A stretch of 64,000 nt of DNA, taken from positions 49,120-113,119 of the forward strand of contig LUJS01000015.1 of assembly GCA_001689495.1 (NCBI GenBank), written 5' to 3'. Positions 16,098-24,797 of the stretch are shown piece by piece. Numbering within the stretch: the stretch's first letter is position 1; every line of letters begins with the position of its first letter. The stretch is from Bacteroidales bacterium M8. GTDB lineage: Bacteria > Bacteroidota > Bacteroidia > Bacteroidales > Muribaculaceae. A program made the position numbers and the translations under genes. The notes below the pieces were generated by a model that worked only from the letters and a program-made list of their open reading frames with translations, searched no databases and was not told the DNA's origin.

Positions 16098-17117
16098 TCA
16101 GATGTGTTCAACCTCGGGGGTGAGTGTGATGCCGAAACGCTCGCGCACAGATTCGATTATCGCACGCTCCAGCGCCAGCACGTCGGCCGGGGTTGCCTTG
16201 CGCTCGGGATTGACTATTACCAGCGGCTGCAGGTGCCACACGGCGGCATTGCCCATGGTGTGCCCCTTCCAGCCGCAGCGGTCAATCATCCAAGCCGCGG
16301 GTATCTTCACGCCGTCGCCGGCCTGATAGTGGGGCACGGACTCGGCGCCACCCTCGGCGGCGCATATCCTTTCGAAGACATCCTTGCTCACGACCGGATT
16401 CTTGAAAAAGCTTCCGGCGCTCGGCACTTTCGACGGGTCGGGCAGTTTGGTGTCCCTGATCTCGATGACGGCCTCGCGCACCTCGCCGGGCGAGGCCGGT
16501 GGCTCGGGGAATCTTGCCGCGAGGGCCGGATAGCCCGTCTTGGGCCTGGGCTGCGAGCTGAGCCTGAAAGTCACCGACGAGATGATGTAGTTGCCCTTCA
16601 TCAGCGGACTCTTGAACATCGAATATCTGTATCCATAGTCGCACTGCTCGGGCGAGAGTGTCACGAAGTCACCCGCCGGACAGTCATAGGCCTCTATTTC
16701 CTCTATCACGTCGGCCGCTTCGACGCCGTAGGCACCCACGTTCTGGACTGCTGCCGATCCGGCCTCGCCGGGTATGCCCGAGAGATTCTCGACACCCCAC
16801 AGCCCGCGGTCGCAGGCCCACTTGATGAAGGCATCCATCTCCTGACCGGCACCCACGCGCACCAGAATGTCGTCGCCGTCCTCGCCTGCTATCTCCATGC
16901 CCTTCACGGCACTGTGCACCACCACGCCGGGATAGTCTCCGAGAAACAGTAGATTGCTCCCCGCGCCTATGTGCAGCATGTCCACTTCGGGGCGGATGGT
17001 CGAAAGCAGAAACGGAATATCCTCGCGCGAGTCATATTCCATGAAGCACCCGCACTTCACCGGCATGGCGAAAGTATTGCGGTCTGTGAGGTCATAATTG
17101 AGACGTGACGTAATCAT
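16098..17117 (-). CDS. murB: UDP-N-acetylenolpyruvoylglucosamine reductase
   Basis: Reduces the MurA product to UDP-MurNAc with NADPH through FAD. The start at 17117 (MITSRLNYDL) was chosen because it directly follows a good promoter. FAD-binding segments are seen (LHIGAGSNLLFLGDYPGVVV near 56-75; GIPGEAGSAAVQNVGAYG near 120-137). YGYRYSMFKS and the catalytic serine segment SAGSFFKNP near 233-241 place it in the E. coli-like type I group. The C-terminus retains the MurB_C domain. It is transcribed from its own promoter just upstream and ends in a hairpin before murA. Confidence 0.96.
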   Translation of the reverse strand: MITSRLNYDLTDRNTFAMPVKCGCFMEYDSREDIPFLLSTIRPEVDMLHIGAGSNLLFLGDYPGVVVHSAVKGMEIAGEDGDDILVRVGAGQEMDAFIKWACDRGLWGVENLSGIPGEAGSAAVQNVGAYGVEAADVIEEIEAYDCPAGDFVTLSPEQCDYGYRYSMFKSPLMKGNYIISSVTFRLSSQPRPKTGYPALAARFPEPPASPGEVREAVIEIRDTKLPDPSKVPSAGSFFKNPVVSKDVFERICAAEGGAESVPHYQAGDGVKIPAAWMIDRCGWKGHTMGNAAVWHLQPLVIVNPERKATPADVLALERAIIESVRERFGITLTPEVEHI

Positions 17118-17122
17118 AACTG

Positions 17123-17152
17123 CAAAAATACACAAAATCCTCGAACCTCAAA
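17123..17152 (-). promoter_or_regulatory. murB promoter (TTTG-N18-TATTTTTG)
   Basis: On the minus strand TATTTTTG (17123-17130) and TTTG (17149-17152) are 18 bp apart, both matching Bacteroidetes promoter elements. The -7 box ends 6 bp from the murB ATG, so the mRNA would be nearly leaderless from this start. Confidence 0.6.
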
Positions 17153-17187
17153 CACCCCCGACCCAAAAAAAGACCACATCCTACCAA

Positions 17188-17216
17188 ATTCAGTCCTCCT
17201 TGCCTTTGAGTTGGCG
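17188..17216. repeat. 29-bp direct repeat, left copy (att-like)
   Basis: Identical to 18904-18932 except for one T/C difference at the thirteenth base. It begins ATTCAGTCCTCC and ends TTTGAGTTGGCG. The sequence is a duplicate of the 3' end of the MFS gene at 18906, including its stop codon (minus-strand reading RQLKGKED-stop here, RQLKGRED-stop in the gene). The two copies bracket the PIN/HTH-ImmA module. Confidence 0.85.
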
Positions 17217-17239
17217 TCTCAAAACACAGCATCGCCCAC

Positions 17240-17746
17240 CTATCGCCTCCTCCAAAGATCAATCCTGTCGCGGACTTCCGATTTTGGCAGTCTTGAATTT
17301 ACGGTATATAGGGTTTCGAGCCTGTCAGCAGCTGTTTCAGGAGATACGATATTATGACCCACGAGTTCGTCGAAAACAAACAAAATGCCATGGACTTCGA
17401 TTGACTGTTGTTCGGCATATCGTCTGAGCCGTCGGTCCCCGGTAAGCATGGGCACTCCGTGTTTTCTCGCATAATAACATACCGAACAGTCCGGTATTGA
17501 CAGGTTTCCGGATACGATGGCATGTTCATTTATTATTTCCATAACCTCATCGGCGGTAAAGCTGTCTATGAGGATGCGGTTGTCAGCCACCAACTCATCA
17601 AACAATATGCGTTGGGATGGGTTGACAATCTCGGCTGCTACAAAATCAACAGTATGGATTTCATACGGGAGCATGCATAATTCGTGCAGCAAGCCTACGG
17701 CATGAAGATCTATGAAGATATTTGTATCGTTTACTAATATCTTCAT
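17240..17746 (-). CDS. PIN-domain protein (putative toxin/ribonuclease)
   Basis: A 168-residue PIN-fold protein. The acidic metal site is visible: D7 in NDTNIFIDL, E39 in AAEI, D86 in SIPDCSVCYYARK and D104 in LTGDRRLR, the VapC-like arrangement for Mg-dependent RNA cleavage. It begins 3 bp after the HTH/ImmA gene, so the pair is an operon resembling toxin-antitoxin modules in which a large XRE-peptidase protein is the partner. The region is more AT-rich than neighbouring murB and the MFS gene and is bracketed by direct repeats, suggesting acquisition. RNase activity and toxicity are inferred. Confidence 0.82.
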   Translation of the reverse strand: MKILVNDTNIFIDLHAVGLLHELCMLPYEIHTVDFVAAEIVNPSQRILFDELVADNRILIDSFTADEVMEIINEHAIVSGNLSIPDCSVCYYARKHGVPMLTGDRRLRRYAEQQSIEVHGILFVFDELVGHNIVSPETAADRLETLYTVNSRLPKSEVRDRIDLWRRR

Positions 17747-17749
17747 CAG

Positions 17750-18808
17750 TCATACTAATTGAAGTTGAGACCTGACATCATCAACGGTTGTATTGAGTAG
17801 CGAGGCGGCTTTTGAAAATGATATTGTCTCATCGGCGAGTGCGCGATAGACCATTCTCACGAATCTACCCGAGGTCTCGGGTAATGCTGCCGATTTTTCG
17901 ACAAGTTCATTAAAATCCGGGAAAAGTTTTTTCTTTTTCAAGTACCCTTCATATCTCCGGCCGGTGATGACTCTGAGCTTTTTCAAAGACAACATGATTG
18001 TGTCTATCGTGACACCGAACTGTTTCTGAATATCGCTCAATTCGGCCAATGAGATGTCGTGCCTCGATCTGCCAAGACGTGAAATCAGTATGGCCGATGG
18101 CAACAGAAGTTCGGCGGCGAAACTGTTGCAGATGTTCTCGATCTTTCTTGAATCCGTTTCACGAGGAAATTGAAGAATCAGATGGCCTAACTCATGCAAC
18201 AGGGTAAATCTCTTGTTTTCAGACGACTGGTTCGCATTGATTACTATGACCGGAATGCAGTCGTTGGCATAACCGCTCAGGCCACCGAAAGATGAGTCCG
18301 CGTCTATTTCTATGATTTTTAACCCGTTGTCTTCGAGGACCTCAATGACATTTGAAATGCCGTCAATCCCGAGGCCGAGCTTTTTTCTTATGCTATCGGC
18401 ATGTTTGTGGATCTGACTCTCCTCCGAGACAATTATCCGGGATAGAGAGAATTTGTTGTCCGTTCCACATAGTTGCTCAATCTCCAAGTACCTCTCGAGT
18501 TCTTCCCTCACCCTTTCACGAATGGAGGCAACAGCCTTTTCTGGGATTCGGGCCCTTTTGTGGAACATTATCTTGTCTACGGCAACGGTATATGGCCTGA
18601 AAAAATAATCCGGTTTTACACCAAGAGCCGTCCCAAAGGCTATCAACATGCGGCTATCGGGCATGGTCTGTCCTTTTTCATATTTATTGACGGCCTGACG
18701 TGACACAGGCGGACTGACAAGTCTGCCAAGTTCATACATTGTCATCCCTCGCATCAGACGGGCTTGATTGAGACGGAGACCGAATATGTTGTTTGAGTCC
18801 ATGGACAT
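17750..18808 (-). CDS. XRE-family HTH fused to ImmA/IrrE-type zinc peptidase domain
   Basis: A 352-residue protein with an N-terminal XRE helix-turn-helix (residues ~8-70; LVSPPVSRQAVNKYEKGQTMP) and a middle ImmA/IrrE-like metallopeptidase domain with HELGH at 205-209 (zinc ligands and Glu). Such fusions regulate mobile elements or stress responses, or act as the antitoxin/repressor partner of a downstream toxin. Here the partner is a PIN protein 3 bp downstream. An alternative start is the third residue (Met, 18802). A long inverted repeat covering the promoter lies directly upstream, consistent with autorepression through the HTH. Confidence 0.85.
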   Translation of the reverse strand: MSMDSNNIFGLRLNQARLMRGMTMYELGRLVSPPVSRQAVNKYEKGQTMPDSRMLIAFGTALGVKPDYFFRPYTVAVDKIMFHKRARIPEKAVASIRERVREELERYLEIEQLCGTDNKFSLSRIIVSEESQIHKHADSIRKKLGLGIDGISNVIEVLEDNGLKIIEIDADSSFGGLSGYANDCIPVIVINANQSSENKRFTLLHELGHLILQFPRETDSRKIENICNSFAAELLLPSAILISRLGRSRHDISLAELSDIQKQFGVTIDTIMLSLKKLRVITGRRYEGYLKKKKLFPDFNELVEKSAALPETSGRFVRMVYRALADETISFSKAASLLNTTVDDVRSQLQLV

Positions 18809-18819
18809 AATAAAAATAA

Positions 18820-18867
18820 TTTATGGTTGACAAATGTAATAAATATTTATTATTTGTCAACCATAAA
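18820..18867 (-). promoter_or_regulatory. Operator-promoter of the HTH-ImmA/PIN module
   Basis: A perfect 16-bp inverted repeat (arm TTTATGGTTGACAAAT at 18820-18835, complement at 18852-18867) has a 16-bp AT-rich centre that itself contains the palindrome AATAAATATTTATT. On the minus strand a -7 box TACATTTG (18831-18838) lies largely in one arm and a TTG (18858-18860) lies 19 bp upstream in the other arm. A bound dimer would block the promoter. Confidence 0.8.
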
Positions 18868-18903
18868 CTATGCCTAAAAGTTCAATTTTAACATTTGACG
18901 TTC

Positions 18904-18932
18904 ATTCAGTCCTCCCTGCCTTTGAGTTGGCG
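18904..18932. repeat. 29-bp direct repeat, right copy (3' end of MFS gene)
   Basis: Right-hand partner of 17188-17216. This copy is the actual end of the MFS coding region plus 2 bp after its stop codon. The flanking sequence diverges at once on both sides of each copy, so the similarity is sharply bounded at 29 bp with one mismatch. Confidence 0.85.
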
Positions 18933-20060
18933 GCGGTAGAGGATGAAGAGGGCGGTGGCGCCGATGAGGGCGAAGGGGGTGCCGATGAGGGCGGGGGAGG
19001 CGAGTCCGAGTCCGGCGTGTATGGCCATGCCTCCGATCGAGGCCGAGACGGCGTTCGAGACATTGAACGCGATCTGTATGCCGGCGCCTCCGAGCATCTC
19101 GCCCCCCTTGGCATATCTGACTATGAGGTATTGCAGCGGGCCTCCGATGCCGAAGAGGCAGGCCGGGGCGATGAATGCAAACATCACGGTGGGGATTCTG
19201 AACGGCGTGCAGAAATAGAGCGCGGGCATTATCAGCACCAGTGCGGCGGCGATGACTCCGGTGACCAGTGCGGCGGGATATTTGTCCGCCATCTTTCCGG
19301 CGATGCCGTTGCCTACGACCATGCCTATGCCCACGATGACCATGATCCACGTCATGTCGGCCATTGAGAATCCGGTCACTTCGGTCATCTGTGGCTCGAT
19401 GTAGCTGAGCCAGCAATATACCGATGCCTGGCCGAAGAACACGCCGGAATATATGAGCCATGCGCCCGGATGGGCAAGAAACCTGAACTGACCCTTCATG
19501 CCGTGGTCGGGCAGTGACTGCATGTAGGGCACCCAAAGCCTTATGCAGATATATGCCGCCAGACCGCATGCAGACACTACGGCAAATGCCAGTCGCCAGT
19601 TGACGGCGTTGGACAGGAATGTAGCCAGCGGCACCCCGACCACGTTTGCTATGGTCATGCCACCGACCATCACGGCTACGGCCATGGCCTTCTTGCCCGC
19701 GGGGGCGAGGCGTTCGCACACGATGGCTCCGGCTCCGAAAAACGCGCCGTGGGGGAGTCCCGAGATGAAGCGGGCAATGACAAGCGTGAGATATGACGGC
19801 GACAGTGTCACCAGTACGTTGCCGACAAAGATTATTCCCGCCAAGAGCAGCATCAGTTTTTTCAGTGGCCAACGGCGCAGGAATATCAGTCCCGGGGCGC
19901 CTATGGCGACGCCGAGCGAGTAGGCCGAGATGAAGTGTCCGGCCTCGACGATGCTGACTCCGATGTTGCGGGCGACATTTCCCAATATGCCCATCATGCC
20001 GAACTCAGCTATGCCAAGCGCGAAGGTCGCGATGGCAAGTGCGATGAAACTTTTTTTCAT
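18906..20060 (-). CDS. MFS transporter (AraJ/YdhP-like efflux type)
   Basis: A 384-residue, 12-helix major facilitator. It begins MKKSFIALAIATFALGIAEFGMMGIL, typical of the AraJ/DHA1 group of sugar or drug exporters. It has GLPHGAFFGAGAIVCERLAP between helices 4 and 5 and a glycine-rich GIGMVVGNGIAGKMADKYP loop after helix 7. It starts 9 bp after the sugar-kinase gene and is the last gene of the peptidoglycan-salvage operon, so a role moving a muropeptide-derived sugar or related compound is possible but not shown. Its last 8 codons and stop are duplicated at 17188-17216 beyond the PIN module. Confidence 0.83.
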   Translation of the reverse strand: MKKSFIALAIATFALGIAEFGMMGILGNVARNIGVSIVEAGHFISAYSLGVAIGAPGLIFLRRWPLKKLMLLLAGIIFVGNVLVTLSPSYLTLVIARFISGLPHGAFFGAGAIVCERLAPAGKKAMAVAVMVGGMTIANVVGVPLATFLSNAVNWRLAFAVVSACGLAAYICIRLWVPYMQSLPDHGMKGQFRFLAHPGAWLIYSGVFFGQASVYCWLSYIEPQMTEVTGFSMADMTWIMVIVGIGMVVGNGIAGKMADKYPAALVTGVIAAALVLIMPALYFCTPFRIPTVMFAFIAPACLFGIGGPLQYLIVRYAKGGEMLGGAGIQIAFNVSNAVSASIGGMAIHAGLGLASPALIGTPFALIGATALFILYRRQLKGRED

Positions 20061-20069
20061 TTTGGTCTT

Positions 20070-20906
20070 TTATCTTGAATGATAATCAATAAGTCCTGAT
20101 AGCGGTGATGCGAGTATGGTGCCTATGTTGTAACCCTCGGCCTCGGCAGCACTCTCGAGCTGGGGCCTGAAATGGGCGGCGACAGAGCCGGCAAAGTGGA
20201 CGGGCAGTGTCCTTGAGCCGTCATAGGGCGAGACGTTGAGGCGGAAAAAGCGCCTGAACTCCTCGACGATGAAATCGTTGATGGCCGGATGTGTGGCGTG
20301 CGAGGATATGAACAGACACATCGAGGCAAGAAATGCGTTGGGGGCCGGACGGCGATAGACACGGTCGATTATTTCGGCCGTGTCAAGGCGCGGATAGCGG
20401 TCGGCGAACGCCTCGCTTATCTCTTTGGGCAGATGCCCCTTGAGCAGCAGGCCCAGAAACCGTTTGCCCAGCGACGCGCCGCTACCCTCGTCGCCGAGGA
20501 TATAGCCGAGGGGCGGAGTGTTGGCTATGATGCCCGTGCCGTCATACAGACACGAGTTCGAGCCCGTGCCGAGTATGCACGCTATGCCGCGGGTGTCTCC
20601 ACACAGGGCACGCGCGGCTCCGAGCATGTCAGAGGCTATCTCGATGTCGGCATGGCCGAAGCATCGGGACAATTCTTTCCTGACTCTCCCGAGCGGCTTG
20701 TCGCCAGCGCATCCGGCTCCGTAAAACAATATTCGGTCTACGTCGGTTGTGTGGTCAATGAGTGCCGAGCCCTTGACAGAATCCTCGAGGAGTCCGGCAG
20801 GCGAGTGAACGGCATTAAATCCGCAAGTGTCGAAAAGCGAGACACCTTCGGGGCCACAAAGCGCCCACGAGGTCGAGGTGCCTCCACTGTCGGCAATAAG
20901 TATCAT
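20070..20906 (-). CDS. BadF/BadG-type sugar kinase (GlcNAc/MurNAc kinase)
   Basis: A 278-residue ASKHA-fold kinase. The phosphate-1 motif is MILIADSGGTSTSWAL at the N-terminus, and the later adenosine/phosphate loop CILGTGSNSCLYDG is near residues 113-126, followed by GYILGDEGSGASLGKR near 138-153, all typical of N-acetylglucosamine kinase-like proteins. In Tannerella a relative (MurK) phosphorylates MurNAc. Being directly downstream of NamZ and AmpG, MurNAc or GlcNAc released from cell wall is the likely substrate. It overlaps the namZ stop by 4 bp. Which sugar is used cannot be read from the sequence. Confidence 0.82.
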   Translation of the reverse strand: MILIADSGGTSTSWALCGPEGVSLFDTCGFNAVHSPAGLLEDSVKGSALIDHTTDVDRILFYGAGCAGDKPLGRVRKELSRCFGHADIEIASDMLGAARALCGDTRGIACILGTGSNSCLYDGTGIIANTPPLGYILGDEGSGASLGKRFLGLLLKGHLPKEISEAFADRYPRLDTAEIIDRVYRRPAPNAFLASMCLFISSHATHPAINDFIVEEFRRFFRLNVSPYDGSRTLPVHFAGSVAAHFRPQLESAAEAEGYNIGTILASPLSGLIDYHSR

Positions 20907-22210
20907 TTATACAGATAGTATTTTTGTGATGTCTGTTTGAATTTGTCGGCGTCTTTCTGCCAGAACGCAGACATGTCGGCGACCTTGTATCCCTTTGAGA
21001 ACAGTGTCCTGACCTGAGCAGAGCCGCAGACCTTGTCGAACATGTTCAGGCGGGTCTTCGTGGCGGCTGCGAAAGCCTTGTGTGTCGGGTAGAGGCGGGC
21101 AAGTTCCTGCATGACATAGAACTGTATCAGCGAGAGCGGAGCCGCCTGTGCGTCGCGGACGTATATCTGCACGCCGCCGAGATTCTCGCCCTTGAATATG
21201 GCATAGAACGGCTTGTAGTGTATCGGCCTGAACTCCACGCCGGGGATGTCGAGCGCCGTGAGGGCGTCGGCGAGTGCCTGAGCGTCTATCCACTGAGCGC
21301 CCGTCAGTCCGAACGGCAGGGTGTAGCCCACGCCAATCGACACATAGTCGAGCTCGCCCATGATGCCTGTGGCCGGATAGAGCAGCGCGGTCTCGGAGGT
21401 AGGGATGTGGGGCGAGGGGAGAACCCACGGCATGCCCGTGCGGGAAAATGTCATGTCGCGCGTCCAACCCTCCATAGGTATGACGGTCAGCTTGGCCTTG
21501 ACGCCGCCCGACAGCAACCCCTCGCCGTTCAGAAGCTGTGCCAGCTCGCCCGGGGTGAGTCCGTAGAGATATGGCACGGGATATTTGCTGACAAAGCTCT
21601 CGAATCCTTTTTCCACCACGGGTCCCTCGACCTTGATGCCTCCGAGCGGATTTGGGCGGTCGAGCACCATGAACTCCTTGCCGTCGCGGGCTGCGGCCTC
21701 CATGGCCAGTCCCATGGTCGAGATGAACGTATAGCTGCGGCAGCCGATGTCCTGAATGTCATATACGAGGACATCCACGTTTCGCAACATCTCGGGCGAG
21801 GGTTTCTTGGTGGCGCCGTGCAGCGAGTAGACCTTGACGCCGGTCTTGCGGTCGACGTCGTTTGCCACGTTTGCTCCGGCCATATGATCGCCCCTGACAC
21901 CGTGCTCGGGGGCGAAGAGTGCGGTCAGCTCCACGCCGGGGGCCGAGGCCAGAATGTCTATGGTCGAACGCATATTGTTGTCTATGCCTGTCGGGTTGGT
22001 GATGAGGCCGACGCGCTTGCCCTTGAGCGGCGCGAAATCGCGCGCGGCAAGCACCTCGATGCCCGGACGCACGGTGGCCGATGCGGGCGTGACGGTCTTG
22101 GCTACGGTCGCGGTAGGGTTTTCGGGCACTGTCGTGTCTTGCGAGGCTCCCTGAGAGCAGGCGGCCATGACGAGGCCGGCCATGAGTGTGGTAAGTGTCA
22201 TTGCTTTCAT
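20903..22210 (-). CDS. namZ: NamZ-type exo-beta-N-acetylmuramidase (DUF1343), lipoprotein
   Basis: Family enzymes cleave terminal MurNAc from peptidoglycan fragments. The 435-residue protein has a lipoprotein signal (GLVMAACSQG) with the start at 22210 or at the fourth residue, Met (22201). DUF1343 landmarks follow: KGKRVGLITNPTGID, ELTALFAPEHGVRGD, VYDIQDIGCRSYTFI, MVLDRPNPLGG, and PSPHIPTSETALLYPATG near residues 262-280. All lie in the expected order and the length is right for the family. It sits between ampG and a sugar kinase, which fits release, import and phosphorylation of MurNAc. Confidence 0.9.
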   Translation of the reverse strand: MKAMTLTTLMAGLVMAACSQGASQDTTVPENPTATVAKTVTPASATVRPGIEVLAARDFAPLKGKRVGLITNPTGIDNNMRSTIDILASAPGVELTALFAPEHGVRGDHMAGANVANDVDRKTGVKVYSLHGATKKPSPEMLRNVDVLVYDIQDIGCRSYTFISTMGLAMEAAARDGKEFMVLDRPNPLGGIKVEGPVVEKGFESFVSKYPVPYLYGLTPGELAQLLNGEGLLSGGVKAKLTVIPMEGWTRDMTFSRTGMPWVLPSPHIPTSETALLYPATGIMGELDYVSIGVGYTLPFGLTGAQWIDAQALADALTALDIPGVEFRPIHYKPFYAIFKGENLGGVQIYVRDAQAAPLSLIQFYVMQELARLYPTHKAFAAATKTRLNMFDKVCGSAQVRTLFSKGYKVADMSAFWQKDADKFKQTSQKYYLYK

Positions 22211-22224
22211 TCCTTTATAACAAA

Positions 22225-23505
22225 TCAGTCCCCTTTTTTGCCGAATTCAGGATTGATTTTGAGCAGGTATGTCACGCCGATGGTGGCGAGACAGCATATC
22301 ATTGTCCAGATGAAGAAGTTCTGGTAGCCTATCTGTTCCTCGATCCATCCGGCGGCCATGCCGGGCAGCATCATGCCCAGTGCCATGAAGCCCGTGCATA
22401 TCGAATAGTGGGCGGTGGCGAACTCACCCTCCGAGAAATATATCAGATAGAGCATGTAGGCCGTGAACCCGAACCCATAGCCGAACTGCTCGATGAAGAC
22501 ACAGATGTTGATGACGAGCAGCGACGAGTCGGGCACGAAACTGAGATATACGAATGTCAGGCAGGTCAGCGACATGCTCCACGCCATGGGCTTGAGCCAG
22601 AAGGCCAGTCCGCGGCGTGCGGCGAGGATGCCGCCAACGATGCCCCCCAGCGTCAGGCCGATTATGCCCACCGTGCCATAGACTATGCCGACATCATAGG
22701 TGGTCAGTCCAAGTCCTCCGGCCTCTCGGGGATCGAGCAGGAAGGGATTTATCAGCTTGACCAGTTGCGCTTCGGGCAGCCTGTAGAGCAGCATGAATAT
22801 GATGGCGGTGACGATGCCCGGCTTGGTGAAGAACGACGCGAAGACCTTGCCGAATTCGCGGGTTATCTCTCCGGCGTTCTTGCGCTCGCGATTCTCCTTG
22901 CGCTCGGCGTGCGGCAGGGCCGCCGAGTGATAGATGGCGAATATCAGGAACAGCACGGAGAGTATCACGAACACCGTCTGCCATGCCAGCGTCAGCGACC
23001 CGGACCTCTCTTCGATCAGTCCCGCCACCACGACGAGGGCTCCCTGTCCGGCCACCGAGGCTATGCGGTAGAATGTCGAGCGTATGCCCACATAGAACGA
23101 CTGCTCGTGCTCGTCGAGCGCAAGCATGTAGAATCCGTCGGCGGCGATGTCGTGTGTTGCCGAGACGAACGCCACCAGCCAGAACACGGCCAGAGACAGC
23201 CTGAAGAACATCGGGGCGGGCACGGTGAGGGCTATCGCCGCAAATGCCGCGGCCACCATCCACTGCATCACCAGTATCCACCGCCGTTTGGTCGAGATGA
23301 TGTCGACGAACGGACTCCAGAACGGCTTTATCACCCACGGCAGGTACAGCCATCCGGTATAGAGGGCGATGTCGGTGTTTGAGATTCCGAATTTCTTGTA
23401 CATGATCACCGACAGGGTCATCACGGCTATATACGGCAGGCCCTGCGCGAAGTATAGCGTTGGCACCCAAGCCCACGGCGATCTGCGATTGGTTTTCTTT
23501 TCCAT
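22225..23505 (-). CDS. ampG: AmpG-like muropeptide permease (MFS)
   Basis: Probably imports anhydro-muropeptides or GlcNAc-anhMurNAc from the periplasm for recycling. The start MEKKTNRRSPWAW at 23505 shares one base with the stop of the SpoIID-like gene (TGATG). The protein (426 aa) has 12 predicted helices. Typical AmpG features are SPWAWVPTLYFAQGLPYIAV near the N-terminus, GWLYLPWVIKPFWSPFVD near residues 53-70, and SATHDIAADGFYMLAL near 113-128. It is part of the salvage operon. A longer in-frame start at 23625 would add a basic stretch overlapping the upstream gene and was rejected. Confidence 0.88.
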   Translation of the reverse strand: MEKKTNRRSPWAWVPTLYFAQGLPYIAVMTLSVIMYKKFGISNTDIALYTGWLYLPWVIKPFWSPFVDIISTKRRWILVMQWMVAAAFAAIALTVPAPMFFRLSLAVFWLVAFVSATHDIAADGFYMLALDEHEQSFYVGIRSTFYRIASVAGQGALVVVAGLIEERSGSLTLAWQTVFVILSVLFLIFAIYHSAALPHAERKENRERKNAGEITREFGKVFASFFTKPGIVTAIIFMLLYRLPEAQLVKLINPFLLDPREAGGLGLTTYDVGIVYGTVGIIGLTLGGIVGGILAARRGLAFWLKPMAWSMSLTCLTFVYLSFVPDSSLLVINICVFIEQFGYGFGFTAYMLYLIYFSEGEFATAHYSICTGFMALGMMLPGMAAGWIEEQIGYQNFFIWTMICCLATIGVTYLLKINPEFGKKGD

Positions 23506-24797
23506 CAATACAGCTTTGTAAGTTTTGAGCCGGGATAATAACGGCCGAGAATCTCCTCGTATGCATATCCGCGCTCGCCCATCACGGCGGCACCTATCTG
23601 GCACAGACCTACGCCATGTCCCCATCCGGCGCCGCGCAGGGTGAATCCGTCGGCGGTCTTGCGGACGGTGAATGCCGAGCTGCGCAGGTGGCTCTCGGAG
23701 AGCGTGCGACGTATCATCAGCTCCTTGCCTATCACGGTCTCGCCTTTGGTGCCCGTGATGCGCAGTCTCACGATGCGCCCCGAGGTGCCGCGCTCTACGG
23801 GCGTGAGGTCCGTGATTTCGCCGAGGTCGCGGCCGAGACGCTCCCTGACCAGATCGGAGATGCGCCCGGTAGTGTAATGCTCCTCCCAGCGATAGAAGTC
23901 GAGCTGCTCGCGGTCGTATGAGTTGAGCACCTGACCCAAGATTCTCTCTGACTTAGTGTTGCAGAATGCTTCGGGCGAACTCTCTATCCACGCCACTGCA
24001 TTCTCCTCGACTGTCAGGTCGGGAAAATCAGATGGGTCTGTCCAGTCACGCCGCGGGGCGAGATAGGGATGAGGCTCGTCGGCCCAGCAGGATTCAAATT
24101 TCTCGAACACACCGCCGCAGCATTTCGAGAATCTCGTGTCGCAGAGATTGCCGTCGGCATCGGTCAGCACCATGCCGCATGTATCGGCAACGGCGCTTGC
24201 GGCCGCGGTGCCGGTCGACCGCCCTATGCCCTGATAGCGCTGGCAGTGGTCGTCGGCACAGACATCAAATATGTCGTGATCCTCGTGGTCCCACCATCTA
24301 ATCTCCTCGTCGGCGCCCCTTCTGACGTTCGGGGCCCTGAGCGCTCGCGGTGAGTTGATGCGCGCCATGAGCCACGAGCGCGAGATGACGGCGTGGGCCC
24401 TGAGTAGGGCGGGGGATGAGGTCGCGCTCATCTCGCTCGAGATCACGGATACGAGATAATCCTCTGCGGGAATGATGTTTATGGCCGTGAGTTGTCCGCC
24501 GTGGCAGACTATCTTGAGCGCCCCCCTGAAACGCTGGTTCTCCTTGCGCTCCCAGTGGAAGCTGATGCCGATGGTGACCCCCTCGAGCTCGAATGTGTCG
24601 CCGTCAGGCGATGTCGGCGTGAACTCTATCTCGCGGAATCTCTGTCCGTTCCACTCGACACACATGCCGCCCTCCGACACCTCGACGCACTGGCGTCCGG
24701 TCACGACGGCCTGTCCCGGCGTTGAATAGATGCCCGTGAGCGTGAAGCTTATGTTTTTTGCCGAGAGAATACCCACGGCGACGACAGGCCGGCTCAT
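23505..24797 (-). CDS. SpoIID/LytB-domain protein (peptidoglycan lytic enzyme-like)
   Basis: A 430-residue protein with the SpoIID core: SVISSEMSATSSPALLRAHAV near residues 113-133, then SRSWLMARIN, and the C-terminal RGAGWGHGVGLCQIGA, closely matching the SpoIID signature GxGxGHGVGMSQ. SpoIID enzymes cleave glycan strands stripped of peptides, leaving anhydro-MurNAc ends. No classic signal peptide is visible at this start (MSRPVVAVGILSAKN), so export is uncertain. It overlaps DUF4922 by 4 bp (ATGA) and ampG by 1 base, strongly implying shared transcription and a peptidoglycan-salvage role. Confidence 0.85.
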   Translation of the reverse strand: MSRPVVAVGILSAKNISFTLTGIYSTPGQAVVTGRQCVEVSEGGMCVEWNGQRFREIEFTPTSPDGDTFELEGVTIGISFHWERKENQRFRGALKIVCHGGQLTAINIIPAEDYLVSVISSEMSATSSPALLRAHAVISRSWLMARINSPRALRAPNVRRGADEEIRWWDHEDHDIFDVCADDHCQRYQGIGRSTGTAAASAVADTCGMVLTDADGNLCDTRFSKCCGGVFEKFESCWADEPHPYLAPRRDWTDPSDFPDLTVEENAVAWIESSPEAFCNTKSERILGQVLNSYDREQLDFYRWEEHYTTGRISDLVRERLGRDLGEITDLTPVERGTSGRIVRLRITGTKGETVIGKELMIRRTLSESHLRSSAFTVRKTADGFTLRGAGWGHGVGLCQIGAAVMGERGYAYEEILGRYYPGSKLTKLY

